A DNA stretch of 64,000 nucleotides, taken from positions 62,001 to 126,000 of the forward strand of contig CP159990.1 of NCBI GenBank assembly GCA_040702975.1, in the 5' to 3' direction. The position numbers and the translations under genes were made by a program. Under the pieces are notes generated by a model, which made no database searches, had not been told where the DNA came from, and saw only the letters and a program-made list of their open reading frames with translations. This document shows, in pieces, positions 1-8,368 of this stretch; the first letter of the stretch is position 1; the number at the start of each line of letters is the position of its first letter. The stretch comes from Roseburia hominis (GTDB lineage: Bacteria > Bacillota > Clostridia > Lachnospirales > Lachnospiraceae).

Positions 1-105
1 TTCCTCCGCCTCAACCTCTCTTGGCGAGACGCACTGCTCCCGGACATTTGTACTTAAAACATTCCCTGCCGTTCTATTTATAACCTTGATTTCTTCCATT
101 TCCAT
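1..105 (-). CDS. Start of an unidentified protein, cut by the window edge
   Basis: The first 35 codons of a minus-strand gene are present, beginning with ATG at 105 and reading MEMEEIKVINRTAGN. A clear ribosome-binding site, AGGAGG at 115-120, sits at normal spacing. The visible part is rich in Glu and Val and shows no signal peptide or recognisable domain. The rest lies outside the window, so no function is proposed. An overlapping 63-codon frame over the same area has no ribosome-binding site. Confidence 0.6.
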   Translation of the reverse strand, partial: MEMEEIKVINRTAGNVLSTNVREQCVSPREVEAEE

Positions 106-271
106 TTTGGTAATCCTCCTGAGATATATTTATATATTCAACGAACATTTGTAAACTGCAGTATATTACCTGCACTATATCTCTAAGGACATCGTCTCTA
201 TGTCCCATACAATCACTTCCCTTCCCGGTTCCCGTATGGCACATCATTCTTGATTTTCCTGCCAACTTACT

Positions 272-361
272 ATACCTTGTGAAACGACCGAATGGCCATG
301 CGGGATGCCCTTGGGTATACCTTATGAAACAGCCGAATGGCCATGCGGGATGCCCTTGGGT
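272..361. repeat. Two tandem copies of a 45/46-bp intergenic repeat
   Basis: Two adjacent 45-bp units (272-316 and 317-361) differ at only a few bases. Each starts with ATACCTT, contains GCCGAATGGCCATGCGGG-like sequence and ends with CCCTTGGGT. The same family appears as three copies at 35481-35617. The unit contains small palindromes (GGCC-gaat-GGCC and GGGTATACC), so it could fold or bind a protein. There are no spacers, so this is not a CRISPR array. Confidence 0.85.
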
Positions 362-423
362 ATGATTTCCGAACCAGCACGCCTCCGCACCTCCTTATAA
401 ATAGGAAATTCATATAAAACGGC

Positions 424-469
424 AATAAAAAACCACACGGGTATATATTCAACTCTCTACCAGTGTGGT
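424..469 (-). terminator. Rho-independent terminator, minus strand
   Basis: On the minus strand ACCACAC (469-463) pairs with GTGTGGT (438-432), with an inner GGTA/TACC helix. The stem is followed directly by a T-run (431-426). It probably ends the transcript of the peptidase/oxidoreductase pair upstream. The rest of 106-706 holds only the repeat pair at 272-361 and no convincing gene. Confidence 0.6.
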
Positions 470-706
470 CTCCCGCCATCATACCAGGTTCATGCCCGGC
501 ATCAGGTGTTCTATTTTTCCACACAGGCACAACGCGTCAAGCACTTGCGCCTGTAAAACACTCAGCCGCAAGTGCTGTCAATCGTCGTCCCTGTTCAGCT
601 TAGTTAAGCAAACATTATGCATCATTTGAAACCAGCCCTTACCTTTCTTTTAGGAATAGGTATTATATTAGCATTGTTTTGAAAACTTTGCAAGGCTATT
701 TTCTAA

Positions 707-1501
707 TTATTCTCCTCTTGCCATCTCCCACTCCCGGCTTTCCCCGTCTGAACAAATCTGCGTACACGCCCCATCACAAATCCAATAGCTTTCCCCATAT
801 ACCTGCGGTTTTCCACCATTTTCATCATCGCGAATCATAATATAGCTCCCATCCGGCAGCGCACAAAAAGTTTTCCCCGCACTATCCGGGTAAATAATAT
901 CCTCCAAAACACTTTTTCCATCCAGCATGCAATCCTTTAACATCTGAAAATGCGGCAGAATCATCACCTCCGTAAGTCCCAGACCCGGAAGAAATCTTTG
1001 ATAATTTTCATCAACACTCTCTCCTTCCTCCTCAGGTGCCGCGTAGACCACCTCCGCACTGTTCATGGTTCCTGCACTGATTCCGATCACAATCCCCTCA
1101 TATCCTGCTATCCTGCCTTTTAGCCCGATTTCCCGAAAGAAATGGTTCTGCGTAGGCACATGCCCGCCTGCCAGAATCAGCACATCAAAATTGCAGACTT
1201 TCTCTCCCATCTCTTCCCGCTTCCTATCGTCCCAGACCTCCATGGAAGCTGCCGGTAGCCCACTCATTTCAAAAGCCTCCCGCAAAATGCTCCGCATACC
1301 ATCATTCACCTCTATCGCAGCAGGATTTGAACTGATAAGCAAACATTTTGCACCGCTTTTCCAAATATTCTTCAACTTATCCACAAATTGATTCCTGTTA
1401 TCCAGCTCACAGGCGACCCGCCGCCCCTCCTCCTTATACGAACCACCCGGATTGCTTGTAAGAAATACGACTCTGCCCATTCCTTCTTCCTCTTTCAACA
1501 T
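707..1501 (-). CDS. Peptidase E-like S51 family protein (class I glutamine amidotransferase-like fold)
   Basis: This 264-residue cytosolic protein has the peptidase S51 / dipeptidase E layout. An N-terminal strand reads VVFLTSNPGG. A central motif, LILAGGHVPTQ, precedes the nucleophile elbow GISAGTMN, which supplies the likely catalytic serine (GxSAG). A downstream PHFQ supplies the likely histidine. Known family members cleave Asp-Xaa dipeptides, but many Clostridia paralogues are uncharacterised. The gene starts 16 nt after the stop of the upstream oxidoreductase, so the two form an operon. AGGAGG lies about 14 nt before ATG 1501. A second in-frame ATG at codon 8 is preceded by a purine-rich stretch and could be the true start. 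Confidence 0.8.
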   Translation of the reverse strand: MLKEEEGMGRVVFLTSNPGGSYKEEGRRVACELDNRNQFVDKLKNIWKSGAKCLLISSNPAAIEVNDGMRSILREAFEMSGLPAASMEVWDDRKREEMGEKVCNFDVLILAGGHVPTQNHFFREIGLKGRIAGYEGIVIGISAGTMNSAEVVYAAPEEEGESVDENYQRFLPGLGLTEVMILPHFQMLKDCMLDGKSVLEDIIYPDSAGKTFCALPDGSYIMIRDDENGGKPQVYGESYWICDGACTQICSDGESREWEMARGE

Positions 1502-1517
1502 TACTTTTCATCCCCTC

Positions 1518-2534
1518 CTACCTTATCCTGACCGGCATATTCTTCTCACTGGACTCGACGCTTGCGAACACTGCCTTCATCGCATTCAACACATCTTTTC
1601 CATCTATCTGAGGTCTCTTATCCTCCATAACAGCCTCCACAAAGGCGTCAATAATCCCTGATTTTCCCTGGTTTTGATCTATATCGTAGAAAATATTCTC
1701 TCCTTCCTTTGTACTGATAGAAATCGCATACCACGGGTCCTCATAAATCTTCATAATACCTTTCGTCCCATAAATACAAGTTGAATCATCATCCTCCCCA
1801 TAATAAGTCCAACTTGCCGTCATCGTTCCGACCACGCCATTTTCCAGTGTATAAATGCAGATTGCATTATCATCTACTCCTATCAAATTTCCTTCCGGGT
1901 CTCGTTTGTCCAATGTAGTGATTTTTGCAATTGTTTCAACAATCCTCGTATCCAGTAAATACTGGATCAGATCTGTTTTGTGCACTCCTAAATCCGCCAT
2001 TACCCCAATTCCTGCTCTTTTCTTATCAAAAAACCAGTTGTTCGCTCCCCCGCTTGCGCATCCCACTTCCGGTCCTTCATGCCCAAATGTAGTTTTAAAT
2101 GTCAAAACCTTACCTATTGCTCCTTGCGTAATGAGCTCCTTCGCCCTGACATGCGCTTTTGCAAATCTCTGATTATGCCCAATCATCAATTTTTTTCCAT
2201 TTTTCTCCGCCGCTTCCACCATATCGATGCACTCCTTAAGCGTAACCGCCATAGGCTTCTCGCACAATACGTGCTTCCCTGCGTTCAATGCCTTAATACT
2301 GACCTCTGCATGAGCGCTATTTGCCACACATACGCTCACTGCATCTATATTCTTATCTTTCAGCAATTCTTCCAGTGTCTCAAATGCGCGCCCACCATAT
2401 TGATTTGCAAGCGCACAGGCTCTGTCAAAATGAAAATCATAATAGCCTGCAATTTCTACATTTACATTCGCATCATATTCCGGTATATGCCTTTCCTGTG
2501 CGATTCTTCCACAGCCAATAATTCCTACTTTCAT
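1518..2534 (-). CDS. Gfo/Idh/MocA family NAD(P)-dependent oxidoreductase
   Basis: This 338-residue protein has a complete Gfo/Idh/MocA architecture. An N-terminal Rossmann fold begins at residue 1 (VGIIGCGRIA). The family motif CEKPMAVT lies near residue 95 and carries the conserved Lys. A C-terminal alpha/beta substrate domain contains GVMADLGVHKTDL with the catalytic His. Members oxidise or reduce sugars, inositols or related polyols using NAD(P). The substrate cannot be read from sequence. It is the first gene of a pair with the S51 peptidase-like gene. Confidence 0.88.
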   Translation of the reverse strand: MKVGIIGCGRIAQERHIPEYDANVNVEIAGYYDFHFDRACALANQYGGRAFETLEELLKDKNIDAVSVCVANSAHAEVSIKALNAGKHVLCEKPMAVTLKECIDMVEAAEKNGKKLMIGHNQRFAKAHVRAKELITQGAIGKVLTFKTTFGHEGPEVGCASGGANNWFFDKKRAGIGVMADLGVHKTDLIQYLLDTRIVETIAKITTLDKRDPEGNLIGVDDNAICIYTLENGVVGTMTASWTYYGEDDDSTCIYGTKGIMKIYEDPWYAISISTKEGENIFYDIDQNQGKSGIIDAFVEAVMEDKRPQIDGKDVLNAMKAVFASVESSEKNMPVRIR

Positions 2535-2787
2535 AATTCTTCTCCATTCTGCCTGTCACGAAGGCCTCCTGCCTACATTCTAGCATGTTAAAAATATACT
2601 GTAAATCCTGCTCCTATTAATCTATCAGCAATATGTCGGCACATTCCCAATCCCATTACGCATCAACTGATGGACTTCCTCCACATTTTCCGCTATACTA
2701 CAATTATACTAAACATTCAGCAACACACCACCGGGGAGCGTTCCGCTCTTTCGTGGACACTTAACATCAAATATTTAGGAGGCCCCT

Positions 2788-3120
2788 ATGGAACAAATAC
2801 TAAATACTTTAGAAGAACGCCATCGCATAGAAATCTATAATGAATACCTGCGTAAGATACTTGAACTTTTGAAACAACTGGAAACAGTCGAGAAAATGTA
2901 TGAAAAAGCGCTTCTGGAAGAAGAAATGCTGAAGGAAAAGGATACAAAAAACCGCAGCGTGTCCCTGTATGCCAGTCGTTTAAATCGTATTAAACAACAA
3001 TGCGAGGAACGCTCTGCGGATATTCGGCAGCAATGCCGCCTGATTTTTGAATTAAAAGCCCAAATAGAAGCCCAAAGCTGCGCCTTGAGAAATCTGCAGG
3101 GTGCAGACCCCAAAAATTAA
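2788..3120 (+). CDS. Small coiled-coil protein of unknown function
   Basis: This 110-residue protein starts at ATG 2788 behind a strong AGGAGG site. It is almost entirely helical and highly charged. Heptad-like Leu spacing runs over residues 10-60 (YLRKILELLKQLETVEKMY) and again over 85-105, which suggests a coiled coil. There are no membrane segments or signal peptide. It stands alone between a divergent oxidoreductase and the type I toxin-antitoxin locus. I do not recognise the family. Length and character resemble FliJ-like or septation-type helical proteins, but no specific motif supports either. Confidence 0.65.
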   Translation: MEQILNTLEERHRIEIYNEYLRKILELLKQLETVEKMYEKALLEEEMLKEKDTKNRSVSLYASRLNRIKQQCEERSADIRQQCRLIFELKAQIEAQSCALRNLQGADPKN

Positions 3121-3175
3121 TTCTTTATTTAAAAATGCGGTAACAAAACGCTATTTCACTTTCAAAACTTGCCAC

Positions 3176-3204
3176 TTGAAAAAGCAAAGTGGATAGTTTA
3201 TAAT
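3176..3204 (+). promoter_or_regulatory. Sigma-A promoter of the putative antitoxin RNA
   Basis: TTGAAA (3176-3181), a 17-nt spacer and a perfect TATAAT (3199-3204) form a near-consensus promoter reading plus, with a start expected near 3211. No open reading frame with a ribosome-binding site follows, so it most likely drives a small RNA. Confidence 0.75.
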
Positions 3205-3210
3205 CAGTGT

Positions 3211-3325
3211 AGAAGGTAACGGAGATATTGGATTGTCCCCATTACCCCAGACGGAAACTAATGCAAACGTATTAACGAGTTACACCGGCTATCCCCTATT
3301 TGCGGTAGGGGATAGCCATTTCTCT
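3211..3325 (+). ncRNA. Putative antitoxin RNA of a type I toxin-antitoxin pair
   Basis: The transcript expected from the promoter at 3176-3204 runs for about 110 nt and ends at a strong hairpin: GGCTATCCCC (3287-3296) with GGGGATAGCC (3308-3317), an 11-nt loop and a T-rich tail. It converges with the small hydrophobic toxin gene on the minus strand (stop at 3328), so the two RNAs would overlap at their 3' ends, as in the txpA/RatA type of locus. The short overlap of about 40 nt depends on where the two transcripts really end. Confidence 0.55.
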
Positions 3326-3327
3326 GT

Positions 3328-3411
3328 CTATTTGTGGTCTTTATGATTATCTATGTATGTCAAAGCTGCAAATACAACCAAGAGCAACGTCAAAATTTCC
3401 AACGTATTCAT
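3328..3411 (-). CDS. Hol-Tox-like small hydrophobic toxin, 27 residues
   Basis: ATG at 3411 follows a G-rich ribosome-binding site (GGAAAGGGGG) and encodes 27 residues. A single membrane helix (LEILTLLLVVFAALTYI) is followed by a short charged tail ending HKDHK. This matches the build of type I toxins of the putative holin-like toxin group. The leader can fold so that CCCTTTTC pairs with GGAAAGGG (3419-3440), which would hide the ribosome-binding site, a known control of such toxins. A TATAAT box lies at 3486-3481 on the minus strand, with a poor -35. The identification rests on size, helix, leader fold and the convergent RNA. Confidence 0.65.
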   Translation of the reverse strand: MNTLEILTLLLVVFAALTYIDNHKDHK

Positions 3412-3584
3412 AGCAACCCCCTTTCCGTTTCCGAAAAGGGAACCAGGACTATCCCCATACTGTCTACACTGACTACGAGAATTATAGCATATAGTATCCG
3501 GGATTACTATATAAATTAACCCCTCATTTTTAACGAGCCTTTACAGAAATCTACAGGGAAAAGCCGATACCTAACCTTTCTATT

Positions 3585-4058
3585 TTACAACATCCCTTTC
3601 CTCTTTTTCGCTGCGTCTATCAGTTCCCTCGCTTCATCAAATGCCCTGGGAAGGTAGTTCCCCATCCACTCCTTCCCTGTCTTTTCTTTCTGCTTAATGT
3701 CCGCCCACTTGGTCAGGACCTCACCGGAATCCGAAACCGTCTCCTCTCCAAATACATGCGGGTGGCGCCGGATCATCTTCTCGGATACTCCCCGAATCAC
3801 ATCATCTAAGGTAAAAAGACCTTCTTCCTCCGCAATCTGCGCATGCATCACCACCTGGAGCAGCAAATCCCCCAACTCTTCTTTCAGGTTATCCGGATTT
3901 CCGGTCTTCTCCAAAATCGTAATTCCCCCGATGACCTCCGCTGCCTCTTCGATGCAGGCCGCCTTCAAACTGGAGTGGGTCTGCTCACGATCCCAGGGAC
4001 ACCCGTCCTTGGCCCGAAGCCGCGCAATAACCTCCTGAAATTTCTCTAATTCTGTCAT
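3585..4058 (-). CDS. mazG: MazG-type nucleoside triphosphate pyrophosphohydrolase
   Basis: This is a 157-residue single-domain MazG protein. The family helix-bundle motifs are present: EEAAEV near residue 37, then EELGDLLLQV near residue 60. These supply the Glu/Asp residues that bind Mg2+. The CPWD segment near the N terminus is typical of the housekeeping type. It hydrolyses NTPs, including aberrant or alarmone-related nucleotides, to NMP and pyrophosphate. I choose ATG 4058 because AGGAGA precedes it by 8 nt. The longer frame from 4091 lacks a site. It is shorter than the two-domain E. coli MazG. It is a monocistronic gene next to the type I toxin locus. Confidence 0.85.
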   Translation of the reverse strand: MTELEKFQEVIARLRAKDGCPWDREQTHSSLKAACIEEAAEVIGGITILEKTGNPDNLKEELGDLLLQVVMHAQIAEEEGLFTLDDVIRGVSEKMIRRHPHVFGEETVSDSGEVLTKWADIKQKEKTGKEWMGNYLPRAFDEARELIDAAKKRKGML

Positions 4059-4175
4059 AATTCTCATCTCCTGTCTGAATATGTTCATCAATCTCTCTAC
4101 AAAAACCGCAAACTACTCTGCGATAGCCTCAAATACTCTGCGACAACTCCAAAATCATTCTCTCATAACATGACC

Positions 4176-5438
4176 TTACCCGGCCTCTTCCATGGTATCA
4201 ACATTTTCCTCTACAAATGTAAAATGAATCCCATCCTCAGATTGATAAAGCGCCCTTAACAACTTCCCATTTTCCGCATAATCGCCATCATCACCCTGAC
4301 CAATCACCATATATACGATGCCATTTTTCTGATACATACTCTCTAGGGAATCGTAAGGATTGTATCCCAGACGTGCGATAATCTCGTCATTTTGCGGCAG
4401 ATTGCACGACTCATAGATTGCACCGCCGTCCCGGGTCAGATAATACCCCTCCCCTTTTCCGTAGTATCCCGTATTGTCATCTTTCCAGAACACGCAGGTC
4501 GCATTGGAAAACAGATCCTGTGGCACCGGAACACTCTCCCAGTTCTCAAAGTCCGCCGACCGAAAGCTTCCATAATAATCGCTGCCGCCCGTACGGTCCA
4601 GCGCGAAACTCGCATAACAATACTTCTCCGTTTTCGATAAAAACGTATTTGCCCGATAGCCGCCCGGATAAATCACATTTTGACTCCAATTTTTCCCCTG
4701 ATCCACACTATAAATCAATATGGTCCTCTGGTTCTGATACCCGACAAAAGCCGTCAGCTCTTCAGTGACCAAATAACTGTTATCCGATAAATATTCGTCA
4801 TATGTCCCGTTCGGCGTCCCGCAGACCGCCTCATACGCCTCCGGCACCTCGATGAGGGTCTCGCCCCTGTCATAGGTCACATATAGCTTTTTGTCCTGGA
4901 CAAAATAAGACTGCTCTTTTTCCTTGTCATACGCAAAATGCTGTGTCTGTATTTCTTCTGCTTCCTCCGCAAATTCGGGTGTCTGCATCTGATATTGCAC
5001 CGGCGACATGACCTTTATTATCTGCCACCTTTTTGCGCCCCGCTTCCACTGCAGGACCCACTGGCCCTCATATTCATTTTTTACGTCCGTACTGATGAGA
5101 TTCAGATTGCTTACCACCTTTCGGCTCCAACCCGATATGGTCACACGGTAATGTACTTCAATATACCCCTTCGCCAGCTCCTCCAACGAAATAATCTGCG
5201 CCTCTTTCACCCGGTAGGCGGGCGGAACTTTCCAGCCTGTATGATCCTTCACCCATTCAGCGAACCATTGCCTGGTGACATTTTCTATTGTCGGCTGTTC
5301 CAAATGATCTACGGCAAGCGCTGAGCCGATAATAAATGGTTCCCGATACGCTTTCCATGTAAAGCCGATTACTGCACCGGCAGACAAGGCTAAAATAACA
5401 ACAACAATAGACAATATTTCCCATATCTTATTTTTCAT
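4176..5438 (-). CDS. Membrane-anchored or secreted protein with Asp-box (BNR) repeats
   Basis: This 420-residue protein starts with one N-terminal hydrophobic helix (ILSIVVVILALSAGAVIGF), acting as signal peptide or anchor, so the rest lies outside the membrane. Residues 50-150 form a mixed alpha/beta region. From about 180 onward there are several Asp-box-like turns (YSVDQGKNWSQ, YLTRDGGAIYE, YQSEDGIHFTF), as found in sialidase/BNR beta-propellers. No sialidase FRIP motif or catalytic set is visible, so it is probably a non-enzymatic propeller. The gene is monocistronic, followed by a 620-bp region with no gene. The upstream region carries two copies of GAGTTATTAAAGG (minus strand, about 42 bp apart near 5607-5660) that might be regulator sites. 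Confidence 0.6.
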   Translation of the reverse strand: MKNKIWEILSIVVVILALSAGAVIGFTWKAYREPFIIGSALAVDHLEQPTIENVTRQWFAEWVKDHTGWKVPPAYRVKEAQIISLEELAKGYIEVHYRVTISGWSRKVVSNLNLISTDVKNEYEGQWVLQWKRGAKRWQIIKVMSPVQYQMQTPEFAEEAEEIQTQHFAYDKEKEQSYFVQDKKLYVTYDRGETLIEVPEAYEAVCGTPNGTYDEYLSDNSYLVTEELTAFVGYQNQRTILIYSVDQGKNWSQNVIYPGGYRANTFLSKTEKYCYASFALDRTGGSDYYGSFRSADFENWESVPVPQDLFSNATCVFWKDDNTGYYGKGEGYYLTRDGGAIYESCNLPQNDEIIARLGYNPYDSLESMYQKNGIVYMVIGQGDDGDYAENGKLLRALYQSEDGIHFTFVEENVDTMEEAG

Positions 5439-5754
5439 ACGCCTCTCCTTGATGGGTAATGAGCTGTATCAGCACCGCTGCAGCCTGTTCCTACTGTTCC
5501 TTTGCGCTGATCATCGCTTTTTTGTCCCTTCTTCTTTCCCACTTCCTCACTATTGTTGAAAGTAATCATAACAGTGGAGACGCCGCTCTGTCAAGTAAGC
5601 ACATTTTACCTTTAATAACTCCTAAATTGCAAAAGTAAATTCTACTTCCCCTTTAATAACTCTGGAAATGAAAAACTAAAATTTACTTTGTATACCAAAT
5701 TTACTTTTTCATTTCACACGATAAAATAGTTCTTGAATTGCTGACTCTTCCGGT

Positions 5755-5938
5755 GTATGATTGATACACTTGCAAGAAATCTGAATGATAAAAAGGATCA
5801 CAAATCTATGGCGTTTCGCCAGTTTATTTCCATATCAAAGTATGCTTATAAGAACGGAGGGATAACCATAACTATGACCATATAATTTCCCTATTTTTAT
5901 CTGTTGTGTACCTGAAACCTTTGATAAACTAAAAAAAT
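5755..5938 (+). repeat. Diverged copy of the leader of an Rpn-family gene
   Basis: This stretch matches 7590-7762 with many substitutions. Shared blocks include GATACACTTGCAAGAAAT, ATGGCGTTTCGCCAG-like sequence, AAGAACGGAGGG, TATGACCATATAAT and TGATAAACTAAA. In the second copy it leads into an Rpn-type gene. Here the gene is missing and the sequence runs into the terminator at 5948-5990. The rest of 5439-5754 shows no gene. Confidence 0.75.
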
Positions 5939-5947
5939 GGCAACAAA

Positions 5948-5990
5948 AAACCCCTGAAAATGCTTATTTCATCAACATTTTCAGGGGTTT
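5948..5990 (-). terminator. Strong terminator of the permease gene
   Basis: A 15-bp perfect stem, AAACCCCTGAAAATG (5948-5962) with its complement at 5976-5990, has a 13-nt loop and a T-run on the minus strand immediately afterwards. It ends the permease transcript. The plus side also has a short T-run, so it may act in both directions. Confidence 0.85.
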
Positions 5991-6063
5991 CCCTATTTAA
6001 AATTTCCTTAGCCGGTCACACAATTACGCATCACTTTATTTTCCCATGCTCCAATTCGTGCGC

Positions 6064-7464
6064 CTATTCTGCCTGTGTCTCCTTCGGAAGCACGATATTC
6101 AGCACCAGCGCCATAAGTGCCGCCGGAACGATACCGGAACCTCCGAAAATAAGCTGGATTCCATTCGGCAAATGTGCCAGGATTCCACTGCTGGAGCCGA
6201 TACCATAGCCAAGTCCCAGTGCTACAGAAACGATCGTAATGCTTCTTGTATTCATCGGTTCCTTCGTAATAAGCTGGATACCGCTGACTACGATAGAGGA
6301 AAACATCATAACGGCCGCACCGCCCAGAACACTCTGCGGCATGATGGATACCAGCGCCGCAAGTTTCGGCAGAAGCCCGCACAGAATCAGGAAAATCGCT
6401 CCCGTTCCCAGCGCAAACCGATTCACGATCTTCGTCATAGCGACAAGACCTACATTCTGGCTGAATGAAGTATTCGGCAATACCCCAAAAAGGGCTGCGA
6501 AGGTAGAACCAATGCCATCGCAGATTACGCCGCCGGAAAGCTCGCTGTCCGTCGCTTCTCTTTCCATTCCGCCTTCCATTACACCGGAAATATCTCCCAC
6601 AGTCTCCACCGCGGTCACGATAAACATAATCAGGACCGGAAGAATCGCCCGCATGTCAAATACCGGTTTCACCGGAAGAAGTTTCGGGACAGAAAACCAG
6701 CTTGCCTGTGCCACCTTATCCCAATTCAGCACCCATGCTTTCGTGTACTCCACTCCATCTGCATTTACCGCAGTAGTCGGAAGCACCATCCCCATGATCG
6801 CCGCAACAATATATCCTACGATAATACCGATGAGGATCGATGACGCGCTGGTCATGCCTTTCGTGCCGTGCTTCAGCGCTACGATTACCAGAAGCACAAT
6901 CGCTCCCAGAACCAGATTCTCGACTGAGCCGAAATCATTTGCCGTATTTCCGCCGCCGAAGGAATTCACGCCGACTCCGATCAGTGAAAGTCCAATGGAC
7001 AACACGACCGTACCTGTCACGACTGCCGGGAAGAAACGACGCAGCGGTTTCAGCAAAAATCCCAGAACGCCCTCAAAAAGTCCTCCGATAATGGATGCGC
7101 CCATAATCGCGCCATACGCAAGTACGCCGCCTCCCATCACCTGTGTTACACTGTTAAATACACCGATAAATCCTGAACTGGTTCCCATGATGATCGGCAC
7201 CTTACCTCCAATCGGTCCAATGGAATATAACTGTACCAGTGTCACAATACCGGCGATCAGCATGGCATTTTGCAGAAGATCCACCTGCAGATCCGCGAAT
7301 TCGCTTCCCACACCCATGCCGCAGGCACCGGTGATAATAAGAAGCGGGGTCAGATTGCCCACAAACATGGCAAGCACATGCTGAAGTCCCAGAGGGATCG
7401 CTTTCTTAAGCGAAAGTTTTCCATAGAAGTCAAATTCTGCTCCTTTGTTCTCTGACTGATTCAT
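6064..7464 (-). CDS. NCS2-family xanthine/uracil permease
   Basis: This 466-residue protein has about 12-14 membrane segments with the NCS2 (nucleobase-cation symporter-2) signature. It shows the helix 1 region with QHVLAMFVGN, the short TM3 segment with IIMGTSSGFIGVF, and the conserved SQNVGLVAMTKIVNR motif (family consensus QNxGxxxxTxxxxR). The family imports xanthine, uric acid, hypoxanthine or uracil with H+ or Na+. The neighbours (yqeC, xpt, the selenium-dependent hydroxylase subunits) favour a purine such as xanthine or urate over uracil. ATG 7464 follows GGAGAG. I looked for a purine riboswitch in the leader and saw none. Confidence 0.88.
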   Translation of the reverse strand: MNQSENKGAEFDFYGKLSLKKAIPLGLQHVLAMFVGNLTPLLIITGACGMGVGSEFADLQVDLLQNAMLIAGIVTLVQLYSIGPIGGKVPIIMGTSSGFIGVFNSVTQVMGGGVLAYGAIMGASIIGGLFEGVLGFLLKPLRRFFPAVVTGTVVLSIGLSLIGVGVNSFGGGNTANDFGSVENLVLGAIVLLVIVALKHGTKGMTSASSILIGIIVGYIVAAIMGMVLPTTAVNADGVEYTKAWVLNWDKVAQASWFSVPKLLPVKPVFDMRAILPVLIMFIVTAVETVGDISGVMEGGMEREATDSELSGGVICDGIGSTFAALFGVLPNTSFSQNVGLVAMTKIVNRFALGTGAIFLILCGLLPKLAALVSIMPQSVLGGAAVMMFSSIVVSGIQLITKEPMNTRSITIVSVALGLGYGIGSSSGILAHLPNGIQLIFGGSGIVPAALMALVLNIVLPKETQAE

Positions 7465-7589
7465 CTTTTGCTCTCTCCTTTTTTTGCATTCTTTTCAACG
7501 CTAGAAGTATACCTTATCCTGGAAGATTTGTACAGAATATTTTTAGATTTTTTGACAAAATTACATCTTGTAATTTAAACTTTTTAGGT

Positions 7590-7762
7590 ATATGATTAAT
7601 ACACTTGCAAGAAATTCAATTATTAATGGGTTCACAACTTCATGGCGTTCCGCCAGATTATCTCCAGATCGAAGTGCATTTTAAAGAACGGAGGGGTAAC
7701 TATGACCATATAATTTTCTACTTTTATCTGTTACACACCAGAAAATTATGATAAACTAAAGG
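7590..7762 (+). repeat. Conserved leader in front of the Rpn-type gene
   Basis: This is the second copy of the repeat described at 5755-5938, ending in GATAAACTAAAGGAG, the ribosome-binding site of the gene at 7770. The matching leader without a gene 1.8 kb away suggests these units travel as gene plus leader and then decay. Confidence 0.75.
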
Positions 7763-7769
7763 AGAATAT

Positions 7770-8231
7770 ATGCACAAAAAACAAAATATCATACCGCTGA
7801 AAGACCTGAACCTCACCAGTCGGTTTCTATTCGACGAAGTGATGGATGACCCACAGGCACACCAGGATGCACTTAGTATTATTTTCGGCAGGAACATTCC
7901 GTTGCTCAGCAAGGTCGAAACAGAAAAGGAACTACGAGTGTCACCGCTCAGTCGTTCAATCCGCATGGACGTATTTTCTATGGATGAGGGGAATTCTGTT
8001 TATAATACAGAACTCAGCGAAGAAATTGGAGTGAAGTATATGCAGGCTTGGGAAGAAAAGTATTATGAACGTGAAGAAGGACGTGAAGAAGGGCGCAAAA
8101 TCGAACGCCAGGATATGATAAAAAAGAAACTTCAAAAAAACAAATCTCCGGAAACAATTGCAGACGAATTGGAATTGACTCTTGAAACAATTCTCAAGCT
8201 CATCAAGGAAATGGAAGCAGAACCGAGATGA
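7770..8231 (+). CDS. Internally deleted Rpn-family (PD-(D/E)XK) nuclease, probably inactive
   Basis: The 153-residue product opens like the Rpn recombination-promoting nuclease / putative transposase family: LKDLNLTSRFLFDEVM, then IIFGRNIPLLSKVE, then SIRMDVFSMDEGNSVYNTE, where the catalytic Asp and Glu sit. It then jumps straight to the C-terminal region (YMQAWEEKYYE followed by EEGREEGRK repeats). The usual 120-150 middle residues, including the Gln of the ExQ motif and the RYYQ-type segment, are missing. Full-length relatives have about 300 residues; one is at 40450-41418. The frame and AGGAG site are intact, so a short protein may still be made. Nuclease activity is unlikely. Confidence 0.7.
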   Translation: MHKKQNIIPLKDLNLTSRFLFDEVMDDPQAHQDALSIIFGRNIPLLSKVETEKELRVSPLSRSIRMDVFSMDEGNSVYNTELSEEIGVKYMQAWEEKYYEREEGREEGRKIERQDMIKKKLQKNKSPETIADELELTLETILKLIKEMEAEPR

Positions 8232-8353
8232 ACGTCCACTGGACGTTCACTCAGGTATGCTTGGCAACCAACGTTAGGTCCACTGAATCTTATTTCAGAT
8301 ATGCATAGCAACATGAATAGTATAAATGAAGGTCCGACGGACCTTCATTTATA
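8229..8353. terminator. Two palindromes flanking a small repeat motif; bidirectional terminator
   Basis: TGAACGTCC-act-GGACGTTCA (8229-8249) is followed by two copies of a TCAGRTATGC motif (8251-8268 and 8295-8312). A 15-bp stem then forms from TATAAATGAAGGTCC (8321-8335) and its complement (8339-8353), with a GAC loop. The last stem lies between the convergent Rpn-type gene and yqeC and can end both. Confidence 0.7.
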
Positions 8354-8368
8354 TTATATACATCTCAT

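Noticed and set aside
270..530. 86-codon minus-strand frame containing the 46-bp repeats
   Set aside because: It is only open because the repeat unit has a multiple-of-three length in this pair. It lacks a ribosome-binding site.
3334..3519. 61-codon plus-strand frame in the toxin locus
   Set aside because: It is antisense to the toxin gene, lacks a ribosome-binding site and runs through both transcripts' control elements.
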